A stretch of 64,000 nucleotides of DNA from contig CAZGSV010000001.1 of NCBI GenBank assembly GCA_964528605.1, positions 52,005 through 116,004 on the forward strand, in the 5' to 3' direction. Origin of the DNA: CAZGSV01 sp964528605 (lineage in GTDB: Bacteria > Armatimonadota > Zipacnadia > CAZGSV01). Below the pieces are notes generated by a model. It saw only the letters and a list, made by a program, of their open reading frames with translations, had not been told where the DNA came from and ran no database searches. The translations under genes and the position numbers were made by a program. Shown piece after piece: positions 9,283-17,198 of the stretch. Positions within the stretch are counted from its first letter, which is position 1. Each line of letters opens with the position of its first letter.

Positions 9283-9345
9283 TCCGTGCCAGGCACCAAA
9301 GTGTTCAACTTGAACATCCTGGTGCCTGGCACCGAGGTGTTCAAG
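9283..9345. repeat. Paired VPGT-type palindromic repeats
   Basis: Two head-to-tail copies of a short element, CGTGCCAGGCACC then GGTGCCTGGCACC, each followed by a GTGTTCAA tail, fill the gap between the GH9 and sialidase genes. Both cores are near-perfect palindromes. The second copy ends only 8 bases before the sialidase ATG, so it lies in the translation-initiation region of that gene. Confidence 0.6.
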
Positions 9346-9352
9346 TAGCAAG

Positions 9353-10375
9353 ATGAGGTTCGAATCGGAGTACGCGCATAGGCCGAGTGAGCGTTTTCTG
9401 CAGTGCCATTGCTCGAGCATTGCGGAGTGCGCTAGCGGGGACCTGCTCGTCGCCTTCTACGCCGGCAGCCATGAGGGCCAACCGGACGTCGCCGTCGTGA
9501 CCGTGCGCAAGCCCGCCGGCGCGAGCGCGTGGGAGCCGCCGGTCATCGTGAGCGACACCCCGGGCAAGCCCGAGGGCAACTGCACCCTCTTCGCGCATCC
9601 GGCTGGCAGGCTTTTCCTCTTCTACGGCACCCACGAGCGGCGCCCACGCGAAGACGACCCCTCCCAAGAGCGCTGGATGACCCGCAATCAGAAACTCAAG
9701 GTTTCGACGGACGACGGCCACACCTGGTCCGACGACCTCATCATCAGCGAGCACTGGGGTTTCCTGTTTCGCAACAAGCCCATCGTGCTGAGCAACGGCG
9801 ACATCATCGTGGGCCTGGAGGACGCCCTTGGGCGCTGCTCGCGCTTTCTCATCTCCGAGGACAACGGCGAGACGTGGTTCTACTCCGAGCCCGTGCTCGG
9901 CATTCCCAACGAGCAGCCCACGCTCATCCAGCGCAGCGACGGTTCTCTGCTGGCGCTCCTGCGCCCGAGGGAGCCGCAATCCATTGCGGAGTCGAGGCGC
10001 CGCATCGGCCGGGCCGAGTCGTTCGACAACGGGCGCACCTGGGTGAACGTTCGCTGGACCGACCTGCCGAACCACGGCGCGGCGTTCGACATGGTGAAAC
10101 TGCGCGACGGCCGCCCGCCGTACGTCGGGCTGGCCTTCAACAACTCTGAAGTTGACCGCTCCGTGCTCACGCTTGCGCTCTCTGAGGACGAAGGCGAGAC
10201 CTGGCCGCACATGCGGAACCTGGAGAACCCGCCGGGGTCGTACGAGTACCCGGCGATCATCCAAGACCGCGCCGGGCTGCTGCACGTCACGTATTCCGTC
10301 GGCCCCAGAACCCTCAACCGCGACCATATCAAGCACGTGTGCGTGAGCGTTGACTGGATTCTGGGCCGAGAGTGA
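9353..10375 (+). CDS. Sialidase/BNR-repeat exo-glycosidase family protein A
   Basis: A 340-residue six-bladed propeller of the sialidase (neuraminidase) superfamily. Four Asp-box motifs are present (STDDGHTWS, SEDNGETWF, SFDNGRTWV, SEDEGETWP), and an R-N-K-P-I segment and a C-terminal SYEYPAIIQD segment match places where sialidases carry catalytic Glu/Tyr. There is no signal peptide, so it may act in the cytoplasm on imported glycans, or the family role may be non-sialidase. No strong ribosome-binding site precedes the ATG; a palindromic repeat lies there instead. From base 10151 on, its 3' end is identical to that of the gene ending at 12714, part of the tandem duplication. Confidence 0.82.
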   Translation: MRFESEYAHRPSERFLQCHCSSIAECASGDLLVAFYAGSHEGQPDVAVVTVRKPAGASAWEPPVIVSDTPGKPEGNCTLFAHPAGRLFLFYGTHERRPREDDPSQERWMTRNQKLKVSTDDGHTWSDDLIISEHWGFLFRNKPIVLSNGDIIVGLEDALGRCSRFLISEDNGETWFYSEPVLGIPNEQPTLIQRSDGSLLALLRPREPQSIAESRRRIGRAESFDNGRTWVNVRWTDLPNHGAAFDMVKLRDGRPPYVGLAFNNSEVDRSVLTLALSEDEGETWPHMRNLENPPGSYEYPAIIQDRAGLLHVTYSVGPRTLNRDHIKHVCVSVDWILGRE

Positions 10376-10397
10376 ACGGTTCGGTCGCGACAGTTGG

Positions 10398-10416
10398 ACC
10401 CCGCCATCGGCGGGGT
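10398..10416. terminator. Hairpin after sialidase A (possible terminator)
   Basis: A perfect 8-bp stem (ACCCCGCC / GGCGGGGT) with a 3-base loop lies 22 bases after the sialidase stop codon. No T-run follows, so an intrinsic terminator is uncertain. An identical copy is at 12737-12755. Confidence 0.35.
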
Positions 10417-10456
10417 TCAAGTAGCGAGTGGGCGCGCTGGCTCCCCGGGGCGGGCG

Positions 10457-10465
10457 TGGTAGAAT
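10457..10465 (+). promoter_or_regulatory. Extended -10 promoter element before the aminotransferase
   Basis: TGGTAGAAT matches an extended -10 box 37 bases before the aminotransferase ATG. No convincing -35 box is seen. The duplicate lies at 12796-12804. Confidence 0.4.
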
Positions 10466-10502
10466 GCCGCCACCTGCATACCCGCTGAGGGAGTGACACG
10501 CC

Positions 10503-11612
10503 ATGGCCGACACTAGAAACCTCAAGGCTCGCCTGCTGATGGGGCCCGGACCGTCAGATGTGCATCCCCGCGTGCTGGAGGCGATGGCGCGGCCGACCGT
10601 CGGCCACCTAGACCCGCAGTTCCTGGAGATCCTCAACGACATCAGCGAGATGCTGCGCGCCGTCTTTCAAACGCGCAATTCCTTGACGCTCGCCGTCAGC
10701 GGCACCGGTTCCGCGGGCATGGAAACCTGCGTGGTGAACCTGATCGAGCCTGGGGACAAGATGCTGGTGTGCGTCGCGGGCGTCTTCGGCCAGCGGATGG
10801 CCGAGGTGGCGCAAAGGGCGGGCGCGCAAGTCACCACTATCGAAGTGCCCTGGGGACAAGTCTTCACCCCCGAGCAGGTCGAGGAGGCCATCCGGACCAA
10901 GGGGCCCTTCAAACTCGTGGGCATCATCCACGCCGAGACCAGCACCGGCGCGGCGCAACCCATCGAGCCCATCAGCCGCGTAGTGCACGAAGCAGGCGCG
11001 CTGCTGCTGGTGGACACGGTGACCAGCCTCGCGGGGATGGAAGTGGACGTGGACGGCTGGAAGATAGACGCCTGCTACAGCGGCACGCAGAAGTGTCTCT
11101 CTTGCCCCCCCGGCCTGTCGCCGGTGACCTTCAGCCCGGCCGCTGAAGAAGTGATGGCCGGCCGAAAGACCAAGGTGCAGTCTTGGTATCTCGATATGAC
11201 GATGGTGCGCCGCTACTGGGGTTCGGAGCGCCTGTACCACCACACCGCGCCCATCAACATGAACTATGCCCTCCACGAGGCCTTGCGCATAGTGCTGGAG
11301 GAAGGGCTGCGGGCCCGCTGGCAGCGCCACGCCGAGCAGCATCGCGCACTCAAGGCCGGACTGGAGGCTCTGGGGGTGTGCTACCTGGCCGATCCGGAGC
11401 ACCAACTGCCGATGCTCAACGCCGTCGCTGCGCCCGAGGGTGTGGACGAGGCAGCCGTGCGCAAGCGCCTATTGGAGGACTACAGCATTGAGATCGGCGC
11501 CGGCTTGGGTGAGTTCAAGGGCAAAGCCTGGCGCATCGGGCTGATGGGCGAGAGCGCCAGCGAGCGGCACGTCAACGCCTTGCTCACGGCACTGCGAGAG
11601 ATCCTGGCCTAG
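10503..11612 (+). CDS. Class V aminotransferase (alanine/serine-glyoxylate type), copy 1
   Basis: A 369-residue PLP-dependent aminotransferase of the AGXT family, which moves the amino group of alanine or serine to glyoxylate. The N-terminal LMGPGPSDVHPRVL motif, the SGTGSAGMET phosphate-binding loop, the LLVDTVTSLAG segment with the cofactor-binding Asp, and Lys197 in SGTQKCLSCPPG (the Schiff-base lysine) are all present. Length is normal. A GAGGGAG ribosome-binding site precedes the ATG. The encoded protein is apparently identical to that at 12842-13951, because the gene lies in the tandem duplication. Its role among sialidase-like genes is unclear; the family name is firm, the donor amino acid is not. 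Confidence 0.93.
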   Translation: MADTRNLKARLLMGPGPSDVHPRVLEAMARPTVGHLDPQFLEILNDISEMLRAVFQTRNSLTLAVSGTGSAGMETCVVNLIEPGDKMLVCVAGVFGQRMAEVAQRAGAQVTTIEVPWGQVFTPEQVEEAIRTKGPFKLVGIIHAETSTGAAQPIEPISRVVHEAGALLLVDTVTSLAGMEVDVDGWKIDACYSGTQKCLSCPPGLSPVTFSPAAEEVMAGRKTKVQSWYLDMTMVRRYWGSERLYHHTAPINMNYALHEALRIVLEEGLRARWQRHAEQHRALKAGLEALGVCYLADPEHQLPMLNAVAAPEGVDEAAVRKRLLEDYSIEIGAGLGEFKGKAWRIGLMGESASERHVNALLTALREILA

Positions 11613-11703
11613 GCCCAGCCGCTGCTCCGAGCGCACTGGTTGGCCAAGACGACCGAGTACTGGCATTATCTCACGTCCAAACGAGCGCCTTAGGAGGATG
11701 CCA

Positions 11704-12714
11704 ATGTTCTTCTTGCAAGCCGAGATCGCCTTCGCCCCCACGGACCGCTTCGCTCGCTGCCACTGCTCCACGATAGTCGAATGCGCCAACGGTGACCTGC
11801 TCGTTGCCTTCTACGCCGGCACCGACGAGGCGCTTCCCGACGTCGCCGTCGTCTCCGTCCGCAAGAAGGCCGGCTCCGACAAGTGGGAGCCGGTGACCAT
11901 CATCGCGGACACGCCCGGCAAGCCCGAGGGCAACCCTGTGCTCTTCGTGGGCCCCACGGGCAAGGTGTGGCTCTTCTACGGCACGATGCACGGCCCAGTG
12001 CGCGGCGACGGAGAGGGCGTCAGTTGGGGGACCGTGGACCAGAAGTACAAGGTGTCCCTGGACAACGGCTACACTTGGTCGGAGGACCATATGCTGCGCG
12101 AAGAGTGGGGCTACGTCTTCCGCAACAAGCCGATACTGCTCGCCAACGGGGACATCATTCTGGGCACCGGCTGCAACGACGGCCAGTCGCGCTTCCTCAT
12201 CTCCGAAGACATGGGTGAGCACTGGTTCTACAGTCAGGGAGTGCCCGGCGTGCCGAACCACCATCCCACGCTCATTCAGCGCTCCGACGGTTCGCTCTTC
12301 GCGCTGCTGCGGCCCGCGGGAGTGGGGCACAGCCCCGAGGCGAAGGCGCGCATCGGCCGCACGCAGTCGTTCGACAATGGGCGCACCTGGGCGCCCGCGA
12401 CCTACACGGACCTGCCCAACCACGACGCCGCCTTCGACATGGTGAAACTTCAAGATGGGCGCCTCGTCGTCGTCTTCAACAACTCTGAGGTTGACCGCTC
12501 CGTGCTCACGCTTGCGCTCTCTGAGGACGAAGGCGAGACCTGGCCGCACATGCGGAACCTGGAGAACCCGCCGGGGTCGTACGAGTACCCGGCGATCATC
12601 CAAGACCGCGCCGGGCTGCTGCACGTCACGTATTCCGTCGGCCCCAGAACCCTCAACCGCGACCATATCAAGCACGTGTGCGTGAGCGTTGACTGGATTC
12701 TGGGCCGAGAGTGA
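11704..12714 (+). CDS. Sialidase/BNR-repeat family protein, chimeric middle copy
   Basis: A 336-residue sialidase-superfamily propeller with four Asp boxes (SLDNGYTWS, SEDMGEHWF, SFDNGRTWA, SEDEGETWP). The AGGAGG ribosome-binding site at 11692-11697 touches an ATG at 11698 but is correctly spaced for the ATG at 11704, which is therefore chosen. Up to base 12489 the DNA equals the third sialidase (14043-15053); from 12540 on it equals sialidase A (9353-10375), including GPRTLNRDHIKHV instead of GPELWNRDHIKQV. It is thus a recombinant gene made of the front of B and the end of A. It looks intact and could be functional, if it is not an assembly product. Confidence 0.85.
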   Translation: MFFLQAEIAFAPTDRFARCHCSTIVECANGDLLVAFYAGTDEALPDVAVVSVRKKAGSDKWEPVTIIADTPGKPEGNPVLFVGPTGKVWLFYGTMHGPVRGDGEGVSWGTVDQKYKVSLDNGYTWSEDHMLREEWGYVFRNKPILLANGDIILGTGCNDGQSRFLISEDMGEHWFYSQGVPGVPNHHPTLIQRSDGSLFALLRPAGVGHSPEAKARIGRTQSFDNGRTWAPATYTDLPNHDAAFDMVKLQDGRLVVVFNNSEVDRSVLTLALSEDEGETWPHMRNLENPPGSYEYPAIIQDRAGLLHVTYSVGPRTLNRDHIKHVCVSVDWILGRE

Positions 12715-14828
12715 ACGGTTCGGTCGCGACAGTTGGACCCCGCCATCGGCGGGGTTCAAGTAGCGAGTGGGCGCGCTGGCTCCCCGGGGCGGGCGTGGTA
12801 GAATGCCGCCACCTGCATACCCGCTGAGGGAGTGACACGCCATGGCCGACACTAGAAACCTCAAGGCTCGCCTGCTGATGGGGCCCGGACCGTCAGATGT
12901 GCATCCCCGCGTGCTGGAGGCGATGGCGCGGCCGACCGTCGGCCACCTAGACCCGCAGTTCCTGGAGATCCTCAACGACATCAGCGAGATGCTGCGCGCC
13001 GTCTTTCAAACGCGCAATTCCTTGACGCTCGCCGTCAGCGGCACCGGTTCCGCGGGCATGGAAACCTGCGTGGTGAACCTGATCGAGCCTGGGGACAAGA
13101 TGCTGGTGTGCGTCGCGGGCGTCTTCGGCCAGCGGATGGCCGAGGTGGCGCAAAGGGCGGGCGCGCAAGTCACCACTATCGAAGTGCCCTGGGGACAAGT
13201 CTTCACCCCCGAGCAGGTCGAGGAGGCCATCCGGACCAAGGGGCCCTTCAAACTCGTGGGCATCATCCACGCCGAGACCAGCACCGGCGCGGCGCAACCC
13301 ATCGAGCCCATCAGCCGCGTAGTGCACGAAGCAGGCGCGCTGCTGCTGGTGGACACGGTGACCAGCCTCGCGGGGATGGAAGTGGACGTGGACGGCTGGA
13401 AGATAGACGCCTGCTACAGCGGCACGCAGAAGTGTCTCTCTTGCCCCCCCGGCCTGTCGCCGGTGACCTTCAGCCCGGCCGCTGAAGAAGTGATGGCCGG
13501 CCGAAAGACCAAGGTGCAGTCTTGGTATCTCGATATGACGATGGTGCGCCGCTACTGGGGTTCGGAGCGCCTGTACCACCACACCGCGCCCATCAACATG
13601 AACTATGCCCTCCACGAGGCCTTGCGCATAGTGCTGGAGGAAGGGCTGCGGGCCCGCTGGCAGCGCCACGCCGAGCAGCATCGCGCACTCAAGGCCGGAC
13701 TGGAGGCTCTGGGGGTGTGCTACCTGGCCGATCCGGAGCACCAACTGCCGATGCTCAACGCCGTCGCTGCGCCCGAGGGTGTGGACGAGGCAGCCGTGCG
13801 CAAGCGCCTATTGGAGGACTACAGCATTGAGATCGGCGCCGGCTTGGGTGAGTTCAAGGGCAAAGCCTGGCGCATCGGGCTGATGGGCGAGAGCGCCAGC
13901 GAGCGGCACGTCAACGCCTTGCTCACGGCACTGCGAGAGATCCTGGCCTAGGCCCAGCCGCTGCTCCGAGCGCACTGGTTGGCCAAGACGACCGAGTACT
14001 GGCATTATCTCACGTCCAAACGAGCGCCTTAGGAGGATGCCAATGTTCTTCTTGCAAGCCGAGATCGCCTTCGCCCCCACGGACCGCTTCGCTCGCTGCC
14101 ACTGCTCCACGATAGTCGAATGCGCCAACGGTGACCTGCTCGTTGCCTTCTACGCCGGCACCGACGAGGCGCTTCCCGACGTCGCCGTCGTCTCCGTCCG
14201 CAAGAAGGCCGGCTCCGACAAGTGGGAGCCGGTGACCATCATCGCGGACACGCCCGGCAAGCCCGAGGGCAACCCTGTGCTCTTCGTGGGCCCCACGGGC
14301 AAGGTGTGGCTCTTCTACGGCACGATGCACGGCCCAGTGCGCGGCGACGGAGAGGGCGTCAGTTGGGGGACCGTGGACCAGAAGTACAAGGTGTCCCTGG
14401 ACAACGGCTACACTTGGTCGGAGGACCATATGCTGCGCGAAGAGTGGGGCTACGTCTTCCGCAACAAGCCGATACTGCTCGCCAACGGGGACATCATTCT
14501 GGGCACCGGCTGCAACGACGGCCAGTCGCGCTTCCTCATCTCCGAAGACATGGGTGAGCACTGGTTCTACAGTCAGGGAGTGCCCGGCGTGCCGAACCAC
14601 CATCCCACGCTCATTCAGCGCTCCGACGGTTCGCTCTTCGCGCTGCTGCGGCCCGCGGGAGTGGGGCACAGCCCCGAGGCGAAGGCGCGCATCGGCCGCA
14701 CGCAGTCGTTCGACAATGGGCGCACCTGGGCGCCCGCGACCTACACGGACCTGCCCAACCACGACGCCGCCTTCGACATGGTGAAACTTCAAGATGGGCG
14801 CCTCGTCGTCGTCTTCAACAACTCTGAG
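12490..14828. repeat. Tandem duplication, copy 2 (2,339 bp unit)
   Basis: Second unit of the direct repeat described for 10151-12489. It carries the end of the chimeric sialidase, the second aminotransferase and most of sialidase B. After T14879 the sequence leaves the repeat and continues as the unique end of sialidase B. Confidence 0.93.
12842..13951 (+). CDS. Class V aminotransferase (alanine/serine-glyoxylate type), copy 2
   Basis: Duplicate of the 10503-11612 gene at an offset of 2,339 bases; the two 369-residue proteins read the same throughout, including the PLP lysine (Lys197). The promoter-like TGGTAGAAT, hairpin and ribosome-binding site before the gene are duplicated as well, so both copies should be expressed alike. 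Absence of any visible divergence means either a very recent event, ongoing gene conversion, or an assembly loop. Confidence 0.92.
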   Translation: MADTRNLKARLLMGPGPSDVHPRVLEAMARPTVGHLDPQFLEILNDISEMLRAVFQTRNSLTLAVSGTGSAGMETCVVNLIEPGDKMLVCVAGVFGQRMAEVAQRAGAQVTTIEVPWGQVFTPEQVEEAIRTKGPFKLVGIIHAETSTGAAQPIEPISRVVHEAGALLLVDTVTSLAGMEVDVDGWKIDACYSGTQKCLSCPPGLSPVTFSPAAEEVMAGRKTKVQSWYLDMTMVRRYWGSERLYHHTAPINMNYALHEALRIVLEEGLRARWQRHAEQHRALKAGLEALGVCYLADPEHQLPMLNAVAAPEGVDEAAVRKRLLEDYSIEIGAGLGEFKGKAWRIGLMGESASERHVNALLTALREILA

Positions 14829-15053
14829 GTTGACCGCTCCGTGCTCACGCTTGCGCTCTCTGAGGACGAAGGCGAGACTTGGCCGCACATGCGGAACCTG
14901 GAGAACCCGCCGGGGTCGTATGAGTACCCCGCCATCATCCAGGACCGCGCCGGCCTGCTGCACGTGACCTACTCGGTCGGCCCGGAGTTGTGGAACCGCG
15001 ACCACATCAAGCAGGTCTGCGTGGGGCCCGAGTGGATCCTGGGTGCGGAGTAA
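14043..15053 (+). CDS. Sialidase/BNR-repeat family protein B
   Basis: A 336-residue sialidase-superfamily propeller and the probable parental B gene of the cluster. It carries the same four Asp boxes as the middle copy but has its own end after base 14879 (GPELWNRDHIKQV, ending EWILGAE). As in the middle copy, AGGAGG spacing favours the second ATG (14043). Sequence identity with sialidase A is moderate over most of the protein but very high across the region encoding NNSEVDRSVLTLALSEDEG, where the crossover took place. It has no signal peptide. The preferred substrate cannot be inferred. Confidence 0.85.
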   Translation: MFFLQAEIAFAPTDRFARCHCSTIVECANGDLLVAFYAGTDEALPDVAVVSVRKKAGSDKWEPVTIIADTPGKPEGNPVLFVGPTGKVWLFYGTMHGPVRGDGEGVSWGTVDQKYKVSLDNGYTWSEDHMLREEWGYVFRNKPILLANGDIILGTGCNDGQSRFLISEDMGEHWFYSQGVPGVPNHHPTLIQRSDGSLFALLRPAGVGHSPEAKARIGRTQSFDNGRTWAPATYTDLPNHDAAFDMVKLQDGRLVVVFNNSEVDRSVLTLALSEDEGETWPHMRNLENPPGSYEYPAIIQDRAGLLHVTYSVGPELWNRDHIKQVCVGPEWILGAE

Positions 15054-15066
15054 CCGGCTTAGTCGC

Positions 15067-15086
15067 GAGCCGCCTGAGGCGGGCTC
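15067..15086. repeat. Short GC hairpin (GAGCC...GGGCTC) downstream of sialidase B
   Basis: An inverted repeat with one unpaired base, 13 bases after the stop codon of sialidase B. It resembles dispersed GC hairpins seen elsewhere in the window and may end transcription or be a REP-type element. Confidence 0.35.
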
Positions 15087-15161
15087 CTACGGCGGGTGGA
15101 GGCACCAAGCCACCGATGAAGGGTCGCGCGTGAGGACATGCAGGACCTGGAGGCGATGACC

Positions 15162-17153
15162 ATGCGAGCGAGGATCTCACTAAGGGTCAGCACGCACCTC
15201 TGGCTCGACGAGCGCCGACGCGAGGAACTACTTCCGTTCCTCAAGAACTACGCGGACACCATCGAAGAGGTGGCGTTCTTCACCGCCTTCACGCACTCGC
15301 TCGCTACTCTGTCCCTCATACAGGAGCGCGCGGCCGCACTCGGGGACATCATCCCACGTTTCAAGTCCCTCGGCCTCTCGGTCGGCGTCAATCATCTTTC
15401 CACCGTGGGCCACCTAGACGAGAACCTGCCCAATTCCCTCAACGAGCCGTGGCAGCGCATGATGGATATCGAGGGGAAGGTGAGCCTCGGCTGCTACTGC
15501 CCGGCGGACCCCGAGGTGCAGGCTTACATTGCCGCGTGCTACCGAGCGCTCGCCAAGGCCAAGCCCGACTTCATCTGGATAGACGACGACGTGCGCTTGA
15601 TCGGCCACGGCCCGGTCGGCTACGTCTGCTTCTGCGACAGGTGCCTCGCTAACTTCAGCGCCGAGACGGGCCGGCCCTGGAGCCGCGAAACCCTCAAGGC
15701 CGCTTTCAATGGCGGCCCCGTCGAGGACCAATTGGCCATTCGCAAGCGCTGGCTGGAGCACAACCGCCGACTCATCGTCGGCCTGTTGAGCGGCATCCGC
15801 GCAGCCGTTGACGCCGCTGACCCCGCCATCGTGCTCGGCATGATGACCGGCGACCGGTTCTACGACGGCAGCGCCTTCGACGAATACGCGCGGGCCCTAG
15901 CCGGCCCGCGGGACCTCAAAGTGATGTGGCGGCCGGGAGCGGGCTTCTACGGGGACCAGACGCCCGTGGCCATGCTCGACAAGGCCCATTCGATGGGGAG
16001 GCAGACCACGCTGCTGCCCGCCACCGTCACCGACATCCAGTCCGAGATCGAGAACTTCCCCTATCAGCGCCTGAGAAAGAGCGCGCACATCACCGCCACC
16101 GAAGTCGCCGCTTACAACGCCGCGGGCTGCACCGGGGCCGCGCTCAACGTGATGGGCCTCTCGCCCGATCCCTTCGACGAGTACCTGCCGCTCTTTGAGG
16201 GCGTCAGGAAGTTGCGCGAGTTCTACGACAAGCAGATCGCCGCCTTCGGGCGGAGGCCGTGCGAGGGCCTGTGGGCCGCCACCAACCGCGACTACTTCGC
16301 CACCGTCAACCTCGGGCGTCCGTGGTTTGGTCCTTCCCGAGGTCCGGGCCCCAACGCCATCCTGGAGATTGGCGAGATCGGCCTCCCCATCGCGTACTCG
16401 CGGGAAGGCGCGGCAGTGACGGTGCTCGCCGGTGACTCGTGCCGTGCGTTCTCTAAGGAGGAACTGCTGGACCTGCTATCCGGCGGCGTGATGCTGGACG
16501 CCCCTGCGCTCAGCGCGCTCAACGACAGGGGCCTCTCCGAGTACACCGGCTTCGAAGTGGCGGGCGAGCACCGCGTGGACACGCTTGAGGTATTCGGCGA
16601 TGACGGACTCAACGGCCGGTTCGTGGGCTGGGTGCGCGATTGCCGCCCCTCCTTCTGGCCCGAGACGGCCTACACCTTCAAGCCCCTCCGCCCCGAGTGC
16701 CGCGTCCTCTCAGAGGTGTGTGACTTCGAGTGGAAGCGGGCGGGCGCCGCCACCGCCATCTTCGAGAACCGCCTCGGCGGCCGCGTCGCTGTGTGCGGCT
16801 ACTACCCCTGGCGCTGGGTCTTCAGCCTCGCCAAGACTTCACAACTCAAGGCCCTCTGCCGCTGGCTGTCGCGCGACACGCTGCTCGCCTATGTGGCCTC
16901 TTATGAGAAGGCGTCGCTCTGGTGCCGCCGTGACAGCGCCGGGCATTCGGCGCTGCTGCTTCTGAACACCTCTCTCGACACGCTGGCGCGCCTCGTCATG
17001 CACGTCCGCGACGGAGGCGCCGCGATGGCACTCACGCGCACTGACTGCTCCAGCGAAGTACTGGCCCGCTCCGGCTACGACGGGCCCTATGCGATCTACG
17101 AGACGGAGAACCTGAAACCCTGGGAGGTCGTGCTGCTGACGCAGGAAGGGTAG
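15162..17153 (+). CDS. GH42-like TIM-barrel protein
   Basis: A 663-residue protein whose first half looks like a glycosidase TIM barrel and whose second half resembles the amidotransferase-like and beta-sandwich parts of GH42-type beta-galactosidases. Visible landmarks are PDFIWIDDDVRL (a barrel strand with adjacent acids), a CFCDRCL pair of cysteines, a GLSPDPFDEYLP loop, and a C-terminal LLLLNTS strand. No signal peptide is seen. The GGAGG at 15149-15153 is 8 bases from the ATG at 15162, so that start is preferred to ATGs at 15138 and 15156. Exact family and substrate are unknown; activity as a glycosidase is inference. Confidence 0.65.
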   Translation: MRARISLRVSTHLWLDERRREELLPFLKNYADTIEEVAFFTAFTHSLATLSLIQERAAALGDIIPRFKSLGLSVGVNHLSTVGHLDENLPNSLNEPWQRMMDIEGKVSLGCYCPADPEVQAYIAACYRALAKAKPDFIWIDDDVRLIGHGPVGYVCFCDRCLANFSAETGRPWSRETLKAAFNGGPVEDQLAIRKRWLEHNRRLIVGLLSGIRAAVDAADPAIVLGMMTGDRFYDGSAFDEYARALAGPRDLKVMWRPGAGFYGDQTPVAMLDKAHSMGRQTTLLPATVTDIQSEIENFPYQRLRKSAHITATEVAAYNAAGCTGAALNVMGLSPDPFDEYLPLFEGVRKLREFYDKQIAAFGRRPCEGLWAATNRDYFATVNLGRPWFGPSRGPGPNAILEIGEIGLPIAYSREGAAVTVLAGDSCRAFSKEELLDLLSGGVMLDAPALSALNDRGLSEYTGFEVAGEHRVDTLEVFGDDGLNGRFVGWVRDCRPSFWPETAYTFKPLRPECRVLSEVCDFEWKRAGAATAIFENRLGGRVAVCGYYPWRWVFSLAKTSQLKALCRWLSRDTLLAYVASYEKASLWCRRDSAGHSALLLLNTSLDTLARLVMHVRDGGAAMALTRTDCSSEVLARSGYDGPYAIYETENLKPWEVVLLTQEG

Positions 17154-17198
17154 GGAGCGGAGCGCTGGCCTAGGGTCTCCAGTGGCGGCCGGTCTTCT

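Larger units (their letters stand above)
10151..12489. repeat. Tandem duplication, copy 1 (2,339 bp unit)
   Basis: This unit runs from inside sialidase A through the aminotransferase to inside the middle sialidase and repeats at once as 12490-14828. Every gene and site inside recurs at an offset of exactly 2,339. Identity extends from 10151 to 12539 against 12490 to 14878; the first mismatches are A10150/G12489 and C12540/T14879, leaving a 50-bp tract as the likely crossover site. Confidence 0.93.

Noticed and set aside
9341..10642. A 433-codon minus-strand open frame, repeated at 11671-12981
   Set aside because: It is antisense to the sialidases and aminotransferase; its second copy exists only because of the tandem duplication.
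10151..14878. Direct repeat considered as a CRISPR array or a composite transposon
   Set aside because: Only two long units without spacers, no transposase and no terminal inverted repeats; unequal crossover explains it.
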